Source: Cardinalis cardinalis
Taxonomy: Eukaryota; Chordata; Aves; Passeriformes; Cardinalidae
DNA length: 64,000 nucleotides
Assembly (NCBI GenBank): GCA_014549065.1
Contig: JACDOX010000570.1
Location: 70,940 to 134,939 of the forward strand
Reading direction: 5' to 3'
Part shown: piece after piece, positions 45,984 through 64,000 of the stretch
Position numbering within the stretch: the stretch's first letter is position 1
How the letters are laid out: every line of letters starts with the position of its first letter
Made by a program: the position numbers and the translations under genes
Notes under the pieces: generated by a model
What the model was told of the DNA's origin: nothing
Databases searched by the model: none
Seen by the model: the letters and a program-made list of their open reading frames with translations, nothing else

Positions 45984-48816
45984 TAAAGAAATTACCTTAG
46001 TGCAGGAGGGGTAGCTGGAGTGGCCTCTTGAAGAGCCCTGGCCAACTCATACAGGTGTGGGGTACCTGAGCAAGATAAAAGGCACTGGGCACTAGGGGGT
46101 TTGTTTACAGCTTTTGGGGATTCCATAATAGGTTTTCACTTGCCATTTCCCAGCGGTGCTCTCCCCAGATCCTGCTGTGGGCAGACTCCTGCTCAGTGCA
46201 GAGTGCTCAGGGTCCCCTACATTCTGTGCCTGCTGCTCCTGGGGAGGCTTCCCTGGCAGTGGGCGGGACATGGTGGCATTTCCAGTTAAGCATAATACAA
46301 TTAAACTTAGAGTAGATTTGCTACAAAACTAGAGTGGTGCTGTCATGGTTCCTTTACACAGCAGCATCTTCCTCCAGATGATTTCTTTAGGTCTTCATTT
46401 GTGGCTGAAACCTTTGTTTTACTCTGCAGCCTGTGACAGTAGAAATCCATTGTGCTTGGTTGTTCTGTACCAAAGCTTAGACATCAACCAAGTGCAGTGC
46501 TGGGGCTGAGATCAGAGGGAGGGCTCTGTGCACTGGCACGGGAATGCAGTGAAGAAAACATTCACTGTTGCAANTGTGAAGTGAGAACTTAAGAGTGGGG
46601 TGCTTAGTTATCTTCTGCTCTTTCATACCTTGTTTCTTCTGCTTCTATTTGGCTACTGAATTGTTCTAGGAGTCAGTACCTGGCTGTGGACAGGACCTTT
46701 ATGCTGGGAACTGCACAGACAGAGCAAAGGAAGGTTCCAGATACTGCTCACAGTCACTGTGCTTCCTTTGCCATTCCCTTGTGGCTGTTGTAGCCAGTTT
46801 GTGTACACACACATGGATATGAGGGAGAGCTTTGGGATATGCCTTCTGAGGCACCTGAGGATCCTACCTGGGTATTTCTAGTCAGGGCGTTGTTGGGGTT
46901 GGTTTTAAGCAGTCATTTATTCATTCCACCCAGCACTTCAGTGTAGATTGATGTGGTCAGAGATGCTCCAGGTGTCTTCCCTTAAACATCAGCTTTTGGT
47001 CAGATAAAGGATCCCTCATTTCCAGGGNAGCATTAGTGCCTAGATGATGATTTGAGAGGCTGCTTAATCCCAACTGCTTTTGTGTCCCCATCCAGGGAGG
47101 TGCCAGCAGAGTGATGTTTACATTACAGCTGGAGTTACTTGCTGTAAATAGAAATGGATGGAGATGCTAAAAGCTTTTGTTGTAGTCACAGCCTGTAATA
47201 ATGTCAGACTGTATCTGGCTCTCCACTCACTAAGATTAAATAGTCAGACATTTCCTAAATAAAATTAACTGTGTGTGCCTAAGGATGAGGGGTTTTGTTA
47301 CAATAAGGTGAGTTGGATTCAGCTGCCCAGCAGAACTTGCAAAGTAAGGTTGATGTTAAAAAGTTTGAAAGTTCAGGTTTCAGGTGTGAAGATCTAACTC
47401 TGTCCTCTGCTATGGTGGGTGGTGATAGGAAGTTCCAGGGAATTTCATGTCTTTAAAATTTGACTGAGGCAGGCAAAGGGAAGAGGCAAGAAGATGCTGA
47501 AGATAGACCAGAGATGTTGTTTTCAGGCAGTTGGAAATAATTTGCTTTCTTTGAGTTTCTGTATATCATGGCACCTGGGGCCTGTTCAGCTGTATTAGAC
47601 ACAANATTAAGAGAAAGCATTTGATGCCTNTGCTGAAGAAGTTCAGTGGCATTTTAAAATTAGCTGTTAGATACCAAGCNGTATTTTGAGACTTGTGGCT
47701 GACTCAGGTGTACAAGTGATCAGTGCCTACAGACAAGCTCTGCACTGGCTCTGGCTGTGTCATGAGACAGAAAATGCTTTTCTTTGCAAGCACAGGGCTT
47801 CACTCTTCAGGTNACTTGGGATTCAAAGAAGGCAGCCCAGATTGCCAGGAGCTTTAACATGCACCGTGTTCATGCACTGCTCTTTCTGCAGTTCATATTA
47901 ATCACTAGNAATAACATTTCTGATGATCTCCTTGGATTTGAAATTCACTTGAAAATATAAATTCAAATCCTGACCATACNTGACTGAGCTGCTTCACTGA
48001 TTTTTTTCTGAGACATGGGATCATGCAGTGACTGGAGGTATTTCTGAAGCACTGAAATCACTCTTCATGTCTTTAAAAGGGACCTGGCTTGCTCTAGGTT
48101 GTATTAGACATTGTTTTTACAGTACAGATGAGGATNGATAGAGCGTAGGAGCAGTTCATGACTTGGGTTCCCTTTCAGCTGGGCAGCCCCAGCCAGGCCC
48201 AATGGAACTGTGGGCACTGATGAGAGGGAGGCTGACAGTTCCCAGGGANATGGAGAGGTTTAGGCCATCTCTTGTACTTTTCCCAGTGGTTTCTCTCTCT
48301 GGAGGGATCTGACCAAGCTTTCAGGTCCTCTCTTCCTAGGAGAATGCTTGCTAAACAGCTTCAGCCAGTTGATGCTCTAAACACAGTGGAGGGAGGAAAC
48401 AGAATTAATTTCTTACCCTACCTATAGCAGAATACAAGAAGCATCTTTATCACTGAAGAGACACTGAAATCTCTTGTAAGACTGACACAAACCTTGAAGC
48501 TCAGCTTGCCAGTTTTCAGATCAGTTAGGGTACATTGCACAGGAGAGAATTGAGTTCTGAAGTACTTCAGTGAAGGGCTGGTAAAGACAGACACTCTAAA
48601 GAAATGAAAGTTATTTCCAGAGGCAGCCCATTGCTCCTGCAGTAGCTGTTCCATCAGTGTGTTGCCCTTTCAGCAGTGCCCTGTGCAGCCTCATGGGCAG
48701 CCTCAGCAAGGAACAAGCCAGAGAGTGTAACAGTGTGTTAGGGAGTGGTGCAGCTCTGGTGCCAGTTCTGTGGGGGAATAAGGCAGACAATTACTGATAA
48801 TGAAAAGTGCAGCATN

Positions 48817-54875
<6,059 letters not shown>

Positions 54876-55830
54876 GCAGCCCTGCCCCTGGCACTGCCCG
54901 GGCACCGCTGCCCTGCCAGCTGCTCCTGCTGCCCGGGCGCGTGTACAGATCTGCTGGCCCAGGGGCTGGGAGCTCCTGCTGGCACGAGCACACTAACTTA
55001 ATGTGAAAATGGATACGCTGGTGGCTCCAGAATGCACACAGAGAAAAGCAGAGGATTATTTTATCTGCATTTCCAACCCTCCGTTCACCTTGTCCACGTT
55101 GAGTTGTGTCTTTCCAAGAGGCCCCTCTCCGGTAGCGCCGTGCCAGCGACCCGGTGCCCTGTATAGCAGACTCTGGGGAAATGGAGTTTTCATGTATCAT
55201 TCTGAATAGTTGAAATGTATATTTGTACAGTCTTTTAGACCTATTCAAGTGAAGCTTATGGAACCGTTCTTGTGTACCCATCATAGATCTGTTTCTCTTT
55301 TTTAGTGTTGCCCTGCTGTGTAATAAATGCTGTATCTAGTTTCCCTAGCAAAGCTTGAGACTGCTCTAGTATGAATTTTGACAGACTTAGTTTTTGCACA
55401 TAACCTTGTACAATCTCCAACCAGAGGCCAGCAACATAAAAATATATCTGGGCTCTGTTGTATTATAGAATTTTCTTGTTCTGAATATCCTTGACATGAC
55501 AACTGATGACAAACATATTTCAGAGCCATTTTCTGAAATCTTTTAAGCTAAAAAAGAAAAATCACATGCAAGAAACAAGTTTGCAGCTACTAATTTTGAC
55601 ACCTTTTAGATCTGTATAAAAGTGTATTGTGTTGAAGCAGCACACTGAGACAAAGTGCTGGGTTTGGATATTTAGTTTTATCTTTAGTTAACACCAACAA
55701 GGTGTTGTATTCATTTATACCATCTAATATATGACACACTGTTGTAGTATGTATAATTTTGTGATCTTTATTTCCCTTTGTATTCTTCATTTAAGCATCT
55801 AAATAAATTGCTGTATTGTGCTTAATGTAA
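54876..55830 (+). terminator. ADNP: ADNP 3' UTR with two poly(A) signals
   Basis: Sense AATAAA hexamers at 55322-55327 and 55802-55807. The second is followed closely by the GT-rich 'ctgtattgtg', a good downstream element, so it is the likelier main site; the first would give a short 3' UTR of about 470 bases. A Pumilio-type TGTAAATA lies at 55826-55833, probably just past cleavage. Confidence 0.7.
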
Positions 55831-58800
55831 ATATTTGCTTTATTACATGCAAGTGCTCCATTCCTGGTTGGCAAATCCAGCCTCGCTATATTCATTCCTT
55901 CTTTTTTGCCTCTGTTTTTCCAAGTGCTCTCCAGCCCTGCTGGGGCCTCTCTGTTTAGTACTTACTGAATACTTATCTCCTTCAAGGTTATTGAGAATCT
56001 GCAGAGTAACTTGGGCTGAAATGTGTTGTTCCTGTTCAGTGCTGTAGAACATAGTTATAAATAGCATTGTACTGGTTTGCTTGTTCTGCATCCTGAGGAA
56101 AGGAGGTCTGTGATGAATGGAGATCTGATTTCACCTGGAAAATCCTCCCCTGAGTGTGCAGAGCCCTGGGCCTGGGGGCCAGGAGGGCAGTGCTTTGGAA
56201 TACTGACCCTTCCCACGGGGAGCACAAGCCTGGGCCAGCCTGAAGGTAAAGTAAATTGAAAACTGGAACTGAGTTTGTTCAAAGCTGTGCTTGGTTTGGC
56301 CAGGCCAGACCTGCAGTGTGGCCTCTGGGCAGGGACCTGAGGGGATTCACTGAGGGGACTCTGCTGTGATGGGAAAAAAACTGTGCAGTGGGGAAGTGCA
56401 GCAGCCTTAATCTGTTTAGCAATGACACAAACAATGGTATCCTTTTATCNATGTGCATCACATTTGTCTCAGTACCTGGTAAGGTAATGTGAATATTAGC
56501 AAACTTTACCGTTAAAATTATCAGATTTCAGTGTTCTGAACTCCTGGGTGTAGTCAGTGAAGAGTAAGACTGAAATACGAACTCTTTAGTAGTGTTTCAT
56601 TTGCCAGAAAAATCCAGGAAATACTGTTTTATACAGTGATTAAATTAAAGGTCTTGTACGCAACCGTTCTCTTGCCAGGATATCAAGAAGGATGGAGGGT
56701 GGTTATTTAAAGTCTTGGCATAAACTTTCTAGTATTTCAAACCAATTACTCTTCAAATCTGGCTTTGAGGCTGTTCACTGATTCCTCTGCAGATTTGAGG
56801 CTAACCACACTTTTGAGGAAGTCAGAAAGGGGAAGAAAATACTCANTAAAACTGGAAGGACCTTAACCCGATGTGTGTAATTTAGGATGTGGTACCAGAA
56901 CTGGATGGGCTGGAAGTTACCACGTTTCTCAGCCCCTCTGCGGTCCTGGGGCAGATCCCCAGCCCCGTCCCGGGCTCGCAGGGAGCAGCTCCAGCTGGCC
57001 CCGGCCCTGCGCTGGCCCCGGGGCTCCGGGAGCCTCCCGGGCTTGCTGCTGTGGCTGCAGGCTCGGGCGGAGCTGAGGTGCCGGAGCCCGGCTCTGCACG
57101 GACTGCCCCGAGCTCCAGCACGGGCCCTTTCCTGCCTTTTCCTGCTGCCCCTCGCGGTGTGCTGCTCCCTCCTCGCCTGCCCTGTTCCCCGAGGCGCAGC
57201 CGCTGAGCGGGCATTTCCCGGCCGGCAGGGACGCACGGGCAGCTTTGGGAGCTCCAGCCCTGTCCCTGCATCACACCCCAAACCTTCCCCTCAGCACCCT
57301 CCTGCGGGGCCGCGGCTGGATCCTTCCCCTCCTCTGGGATTCTGCTCGGTCAAACCATGCCTGATGTCAGCTGGGCAGCGNAGGCTCATTGCTCGAGCTC
57401 TGACCCCCACTGAAATCAGCTCCAGTGCCATCTGCTGAGCCTGTCCCTCTGTCCCGCAGGACAGCTCCCCAACAGCAACTCACCAGTCAGTACTTGGACC
57501 TTTGACACGTATTTTCATGGCAAACCTGAATATTCACCCAGTATTTTTACAGGAAAATTCTGTCATTCTTGCCACTAAGAAATTAGCAGGTTTTAGTACA
57601 GTTACAGGAAAGTTTCCCTTTGTGTAGAACACATTTCACACACAGCTGTGGTAGGAAAACAAATTAATTTCCATTTTAGTCAGAACCAAAAGATTTCAGG
57701 ATTATGTCATGTGCTTTGTCTCTCCAGTTTTGTTAATAAAGAAGCTGACATTTGCATAAGCAGGTTGGTATAACTAGGAGTATTTTGTTCCTTCTGTAAC
57801 TGATTTGTCTCTCTGTAATCCCAGCTCGTTTGTGATGATCCATTACAAGAACCTGCATTGCAGGGGCAGAGGCAGCCACTCGCTCTTGTCTCTATTGCTT
57901 TATATTTTAATTTGACTTTATCTTTCATCATCAGTCCCACTAATAAATATGAAAAGGTTGTGTTCATTTATTTCTGCATCAGAAGAGCTTTGGTCTCCAT
58001 GGTTACAGCCATGCAGCTTTACTTTCACCATAAGCTTGGTGCTTTTTTCCCCTTTACAGACTTTGCAGTGGGTTCTCCATCTTGAGCTTTTCCACATGCA
58101 TTTTTAAAACAAGCATTTTTTTCCATTTCTCCATATTGTACTTGATGCAAAGCCAACCATCTAAAAGGTACATCCCCTCCTCTCTTCCCTATCCAAAGAA
58201 CTAAGGGGGTTTGGTGTTCCTGGGCCTGTTTTGAAGTAAAAACCTTTAAAATGCTACAGGTGCAGGGATGGGCTGTGCTGCTGGTGGTCCTGGCTAAATC
58301 ACNCCTACACTGCAAAATGGAACATGCAAAGGCCCAGAACAGCTGCACAGAAAGTTTATTTCTGTCATTCAGGTTATATCACACAACAGCTTGTAAAACA
58401 CTGCTCCTGGTGCAAAGACTGTGCTGGAGGCTTCAGCCAGCTGGTGTTTATGGCATTTTAAAATTCTGCCATNGACTTCAAATTCTCCTGCAAATCAGAG
58501 TGTTTGTGGAGTTGGCAGTGTTGGCACTGGGCTGGCAGGTTTGCACTAGAGCACTCTCCAACCCCCTGATCATTTCAAATATTAAACACGAAGGTAAACA
58601 AAGTGAGATTTTTGGACATTGTCTTCACTGCATTTGGAAGCCCAACCAAGTACAGACTCCTGGGATCAAATCTTGGAATAAATCTTCCCTCTCCACAGAG
58701 CTGCAACAGGGTCAGAAATCTGTGCTTCCCCTTAGAGCTGCCAGCCAAAGACCTGAGATGTGACAGAGTCAGGGTGTCCTGAAGGACGAACCCTTCAGAA

Positions 58801-61800
58801 TAAACCCGGGCACCTTTCCTAGGAACCTCTTGGTTATCAAGAATGACTTACTTTGACTTTTGGTACCTGCACAGGAGAAAGCCTTCAGCTGGGGAGGCTC
58901 TGCGGGTCNGAGGGGTGAGGTGCAGGCAGGGCATGGCTCTGAAACAGAAACAGGGCAGAAATTCAGCTTCTTGCTCCAGAACAGGAAATAAAACTTGAGG
59001 GAATTGTCTGCTGAAAGAGACAAGGGGGGTGGAATCATCATCTCAGAACTGAAGTTGCTTTCCAATAATAATAACTGACTTTGTAAGCAGTGCTGAAAAT
59101 GTGAAGTTGTTTACTCTCACACCTGATTCTACAGACTTTGAAATCATCTTAGCTGGGTTAATACTGAACAGATAAAAATAGAGTAGAACACGGGGGAAAT
59201 TAGTTTTAAAGCACAGAGAAATGCAAATGAATTAGTACCACTTGAAAATACTGGCTACAGAAGAAATACAGAGAGGGATTTGGGTTTGCTTCTGGGGTTT
59301 TTAAGAATTCAAATAATTGATTAGTCCCGAATTGAGGAGATAAAGTAATTTCTTTCTGTAGTGCAGCAATTCAAACCTCTAGCTAAAATCCCAGTCTCAA
59401 TGGACAAGGAGCCTGTCTTTCCCCTGAGGTTGATGCTCTCCAGGCTCTAAACTTCACCCATTTCCAGAGGCCAGTTTGCTATTTGGATTAAATCCTCCCC
59501 TGTATTTGTGTGCAATTCTCCTCCCTGTGTTTCATCACCTCCTTCCCATGGGCACAACTTTCAATGTAACACAAACCCAAGTTTTCCTTCTCTGACTCTC
59601 AGCCTTCACCAGCACTGAGACAAGCTGAGCAGTCTGAACTNACCATGGAAGTGCTGCTAGTCATGACCTGCACCCCTGTGAAACAGAAAGGACAAAAAGC
59701 CTGAAGCAAAAAGCTGTGAGAATATCCAGCTGTAATAATTCCCGGTGGGATATGAACACTGTCACTGTCTTCCCCAAAGTAAAAGTAGAGAGAAGGAAAA
59801 GTTACAGACCACTCCAGTTGTCCAAGTAAAANAATCTGTCCCTCATTTCTAGGGCAGCACTGCCAGTGGTCACGAGCGGGCAGAAATTGGGCTGTGATGA
59901 CAGTAATTAAGGTTAACGAGGTTAAAGAGCTGGGTGCCAATCTGTGTGCAGAAAGCTCTGGCCAGAGCAAGCCAGCTTCACTGNGGGCACAGCCTCTCCC
60001 ANCAGCCTTAAAAGCAACCTCTGGCTTCCCCCCAGTTCATGGAACCTCTGTCCCTCTCTGCTTTGTAACCAGTTACTTGAGAGAGTGAGAGCAAAACTAT
60101 CCAAAACTCCTCCAAAAGATGATGCCACGGTTGCAACNGGAGTTTAGTATTTTTTTAGATCCCTGCAATAGTAAATGGGATGCTTTGATGTCTAACACCT
60201 CACTCTTTCTCTAACATTGCANCTCTTTTGACTCACACCTTCCCCTNTGACCCGCAGGTACCACGTTCTCTGCACCCCCTTGCCATGGGGCATTTTGGGG
60301 GTGACTCCCAGCACTGTGCCACAACCACTTCCAACACCACTCCTCCTTTGGCTGCATCCCCCAAACCCAGGGAGAACTCTTGTTACCAGCCAGAGTTAAA
60401 GGAACCACTTCATTCTTAGCTGAGGTTCAGCTGCCGAATCGCTGGGAAACGAGAGGCAAAGCTCCCGTTCCACACAAGGTTTTCCAAAGAGGGCCCAGGA
60501 ACGCTTTTCCACAGTGGGACAGATGTCCCCCAGGGCAGGAGGAATCTCTGTGCTGTGCACAGCTCACAGGCTGAGATGAAATAATTCCTTTGTGGTCAGG
60601 CTGCTGGGAAANTCAAAGGAGAAGTGAGGTGGTTGCCTGCTAAGCAGGAGGGGGGTGTGGGGAACAGGGAGAAAATGTCTTGAAATTCCAAAGGCTCTTG
60701 AAGTGATCAAAAGAGAAAGGTTTAAGCAGGAGCAAAGAGCTTTTTGCCTCCAGATCACTGGATTCTTCTGTGTCCCCAGATCATAAAGGCAGATCTCTCT
60801 TGATCTGCCCCCGTATTCTATTAACTCAAAGATCCAACAATGAGGGAATAAGCTGAGAAAATAAAGATTAAAGGAATTACAGAGGAATTTAGCATTTGGA
60901 AGGCAGTGTAGCATGTTCAGATGAGGTCTGATCAAATAATAGTAACGAAAGGATTAAAACATTTAGGAGAGCTTTTGAAAAATCAAGCACACACCACTCT
61001 GCACTTGCNGGCAAATAAAAGCACTGGCATGTAGAATCATGCCTGGAAGATTAAAACTTCTGGTGGCAGCTTTAGAGACTTCAGTCAGCTGCACTTTAAC
61101 AGGCAGCCAGGTTATCCGGGGAGACAAATTGTGTGACACAGTGTGGAAGGCACTAAAAGCACCCTGGAGAAATGCAGCTGGAAGCCCCCAGCCCCCAGAT
61201 GCCACAGCAAACACAAGGAGCAGAAAGAACATGACCCATTTAAGGGCAGAGTGGTCACTCTGACAANGGCAGCCAGCGTCAGAACAGCAAAGCTGGGTCT
61301 AAAGCTGATCGCTTCCAGGGTACATCACATNCAGGTGGAGATTCTCTTCAGGACAGGAGTAGTCTCTGTCCTAAGGCAAACACAGCAATGTCAAACCGCT
61401 CCAACTTTCAGAGCACAAGCCTTGGAGCCCAGTTTATTTTTCCTCCCACACTACATATCCTGCATCCAGCATTCCTTGGATTCCATTCTCCACATGGAGC
61501 ANCTTTACTGCCACAGACAGGTAAAGGAATCAAACTACTGCTCTGTAAGCCCAAAATGACTGAATGAGGAGCCCAAGCTGTAGGATTTTCTTCCTAGAGA
61601 AATACAAAAGTCCTTTCCTTCCTGTTGTTCTAAACACTTCTGTGCAAGCACTTTGGAGCGAAGTCAATCCCATGCAAGCTCCAGAAAGCATCACATAGAT
61701 GTTGTTGACTGAAACTGGTCATTAATGACAACCTTTCACTTACAACATATAATTTCCTCAAGGCAAGGATAAATCAGGCCTCCCTTGTGAAGCACAATAC

Positions 61801-62639
61801 CCTGACAATACAAAAAATCTGCCAGAGAGTTATTTGTATTTCATAAATAATAATGAGATACATGAAGTCAAGAGAATTTAGAAAAAAAAAAAAAACAGAA
61901 GAAAAAACCAGCAACCATGTCCCACTTTTCCACCTCAGTCTCGTCAGATCTGTTCAACAGCTGCAGTAATGATCTGCACAGATCAATAATCTTGCAGAAG
62001 CCTTGGGAGCTCAGTTCATTGGCTGCTTGGTGGGAGGTGGANGCACTCAGGAGTGTGGGATGCAGCAGAGGTGGGACAGCTCCCAGGAGCCCACCACCAG
62101 CTGGGTTCTGAGTGTCCAGTCCCAGACATGGTGTTGGGTCTGTTGCACACCAGGTGATGGATGCAGCTCCTCGCTGGCAGAATCATTTCCCCAGGATGCT
62201 GTTGCCANGAGGAGCAAGTCCTTTCCAAGAGAAGGTCTGGATGTGTTTTGTTGCCGTTTGTGGCTGGTGTGACAATCTGTGTCTGAGAGGCTTCCTCGGG
62301 CAGCCAGCCCTGGCTGTGGCATGCCCAGACTCCCAACTGCCTCTGCTCAGCTTCAGGAGAGCCAAGAGGGAGCTGGAGTGAAACAAGGAATGAGACAAAC
62401 CAAGATAAATAAAAACCAACACTGGGCATCTCAGCCCTCAGGAGCAGCACAGGCAGAGACCTTCACAGCACCCTTCTAGCACAAATGCTCTCATTTTGTC
62501 ACTGAGGTAACTCCATGCATCCTTTGCCCTGGCTTTTNCTGCCAGCTCTGCTCTCAGGTTCCCAGGTCCCGGCCAGTGGGACGATCTAAGGAAGTGCCCA
62601 GGACAGGCAGAGCCAGAGAGGGACTATTGGAGCCAGCTG
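55831..62639. other. Intergenic past ADNP, no gene recognised
   Basis: By synteny with human the next gene should be BCAS4 on the minus strand, but I found no segment matching it. A GC-rich patch (about 56930-57260) makes overlapping frames on both strands without a recognisable product. Some minus-strand sequence could be a long 3' UTR of a gene beyond the window. Confidence 0.5.
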
Positions 62640-63560
62640 GTGAACAAAGGAAAAAACCAACAAACACTAACAAAACCTTTGGGACCAGATGATGCATTTG
62701 GGGATGCTAAAGCTGCTGGTTCCCAGCACTGTGAGGCTGCTGCCAATCAGCTGAAATGCCAGGGCAATCAGAGCAGGGTCTTGATGGCTGGAAAAAAGCC
62801 AAATATTATGTTCAGCTTCCAGAAGGCTGAGGAGGAAGAACTACNGGATGTTCAGCCTAACCTCAGTCCCAACAAAAAACATGGAGCAAAACCTTTTGGA
62901 ATCCATTCCCAGCACTCCAGAGGAGAGGGCATGATCAGAAAGAGTCAGCACAGCTCAGCTGAGGGTGAGCAGCGGTCACTCCCAGCTGGCAAGGAGGCAG
63001 CTCTGGGGCAGTGCCCCCAGAGAGCAGCAGCTGCCCTGAGCAGCAGCCTGGGGCAGGGGAGAGGTGGCACAGCGGGCACGGCACCAGCACCGCCAGGCTG
63101 GACACGGCGGCCCCCAGCAGAGGCTGAGCCAGCTGCTCCTCAGCCTCAGCAAGAGAAGGACTGGGCATGGAAAGCGCCTTGGACACTCCAGCAGATCCNG
63201 CAAGTGTGGCAAAACTGCAAGTGCCGGATTTAGCCTGGCAAAATACTCAATATTCTCATGCTCATTGGGAAGGCATTCAGACAAACAGAGACTGACCCAC
63301 CCACAAGTCACAGGAGATGGAAAATCACTCTCATTTTCCAAGAGTAATACAGCAGGAAATAAAGATCAGTGAGGGCTGGCTTGTATGTCAGCTCTAGTGA
63401 GCAGCTGGGATGCTGTTCTCTGGTGGTACAGCAGAAATTTGCCCACAGATACAAGAATAGCCAGCATGGCTTCACTGTCCAACAAAGCTGAAGAACCTGT
63501 TTCCAGCTGAGACCAACAGCTGATGCTCAGAGTATAATAACAGGGCAAGAATGCAGCATT
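62640..63560 (+). mobile_element. Decayed CR1 LINE reverse-transcriptase region (+)
   Basis: Scraps of the CR1 polymerase appear in order across different frames: a KPLGPDDAFGDA segment like the K-[AS]-x-GPDG block (about 62677-62715), then NYR..SLTSVP (about 62841-62873), and NSQHGFT (about 63451-63471), the SQHGFTKG block before the catalytic palm motifs. Frames shift between blocks and the later palm motif is not readable, so it is a non-functional relic. The 197-codon plus-strand frame over its left part is an accident of this relic, not a gene. Confidence 0.7.
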
Positions 63561-64000
63561 CCTGCCTGAAATACTGCCCTAACCTATAGGAATTTGCAGC
63601 ATAAGAGTTCCTTGAAATTGAAAAATAGCTTTGCTAAACAACTTTGATGATTTTTAACATATGTAAATCTTCTTTCAGTTGCAACTGCAANAGTGAGTTC
63701 CAAACCTCAGTGATGCATCACACGTCAAAAACCGTCCCTTAGTTCATTTGGAGACCATTTCTTGATAATTTGTACGTACTGTCTCATGCAATTTCAAATT
63801 TCATAAACTCTGCTGGATTCCTGTTCAGTGTGGANAAGAGAAGNGTAAAATCTGCTCAGCTGTTTCCCAAAGGCATGTGGATCCCAGCTCCTGCTCCAGA
63901 TGCCTTTTCCAGTCCTGCTGCAACAGGATCAGGACTTCAGTCAAAGATGAAACCACAGATGCAGAGAGGGACAGAAGATGGTTTTGATTTTCTGTCTTCG
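63561..64000. other. Window end, nothing recognised
   Basis: AT-rich to mixed sequence with several Ns. No coding frame or repeat recognised; it may continue the CR1 relic in decayed form. Confidence 0.4.

Noticed and set aside
56775..57438. GC-rich patch with overlapping frames of 120-183 codons as a new gene or CpG island
   Set aside because: No frame resembles a protein, frames on both strands overlap fully, and CpG density is only moderate compared with the two clear islands.
62640..63233. 197-codon plus-strand frame as a possible new gene
   Set aside because: The underlying DNA carries CR1 reverse-transcriptase blocks in shifting frames, so it is a transposon relic.
55831..64000. BCAS4 exons on the minus strand, expected from human synteny
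   Set aside because: I looked for its conserved helical segment on the minus strand and found nothing convincing; the gene probably lies past the window end.

Overview
This window is nuclear DNA from a bird. Three observations support that. Copies and 3' ends of CR1 LINEs, the dominant avian retrotransposon, occur repeatedly. Four spliced or single-exon vertebrate genes are readable and close to their human counterparts. Their order and orientation (KCNG1, MOCS3, DPM1, ADNP) match human 20q13, which corresponds to chicken chromosome 20. I cannot assign an order or species. The assembly carries scattered single-base Ns and one 759-base N gap.

Layout: bases 1-340 are a CpG-rich block, probably the promoter and 5' UTR of KCNG1. 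KCNG1 (+) codes from 4801 to 6802 in two exons and encodes the silent potassium-channel subunit Kv6.1. A long 3' UTR or intergenic stretch with CR1 fragments follows. MOCS3 (-, 17849-19441) is a single-exon E1-like/rhodanese protein for molybdopterin synthase and tRNA thiolation. It is head to head with DPM1 (+, 19504-24867, nine exons), the dolichol-phosphate-mannose synthase catalytic subunit, and only 62 bases separate the two start codons. From 25.2 to 31.7 kb I see no gene. A CpG island at about 31.74-33.70 kb, broken by the N gap and followed by a 30-bp minisatellite, is the likely ADNP promoter. About 15 kb of probable ADNP 5' intron follows, holding a TG-rich 72-bp-period array, an unexplained basic repeat-coding frame (44.84-45.24 kb) and a CR1. 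The three ADNP coding exons (48877-54875) give a 1108-residue zinc-finger/homeodomain protein. The remaining 8 kb has no gene I recognise and ends in a decayed CR1 reverse-transcriptase relic.

The genes do not form one pathway. MOCS3 and DPM1 are both housekeeping genes sharing one promoter block; KCNG1 and ADNP are independently regulated, excitable-tissue or chromatin genes. Nothing here looks like a wholly new system. The items most worth a second look are the lineage-specific N-terminal expansion of MOCS3, the altered NAP octapeptide in ADNP, the 62-base bidirectional promoter with mirrored ATGGCGG start sites, the 44.8-kb basic repeat frame, and the stop-free intron of KCNG1.
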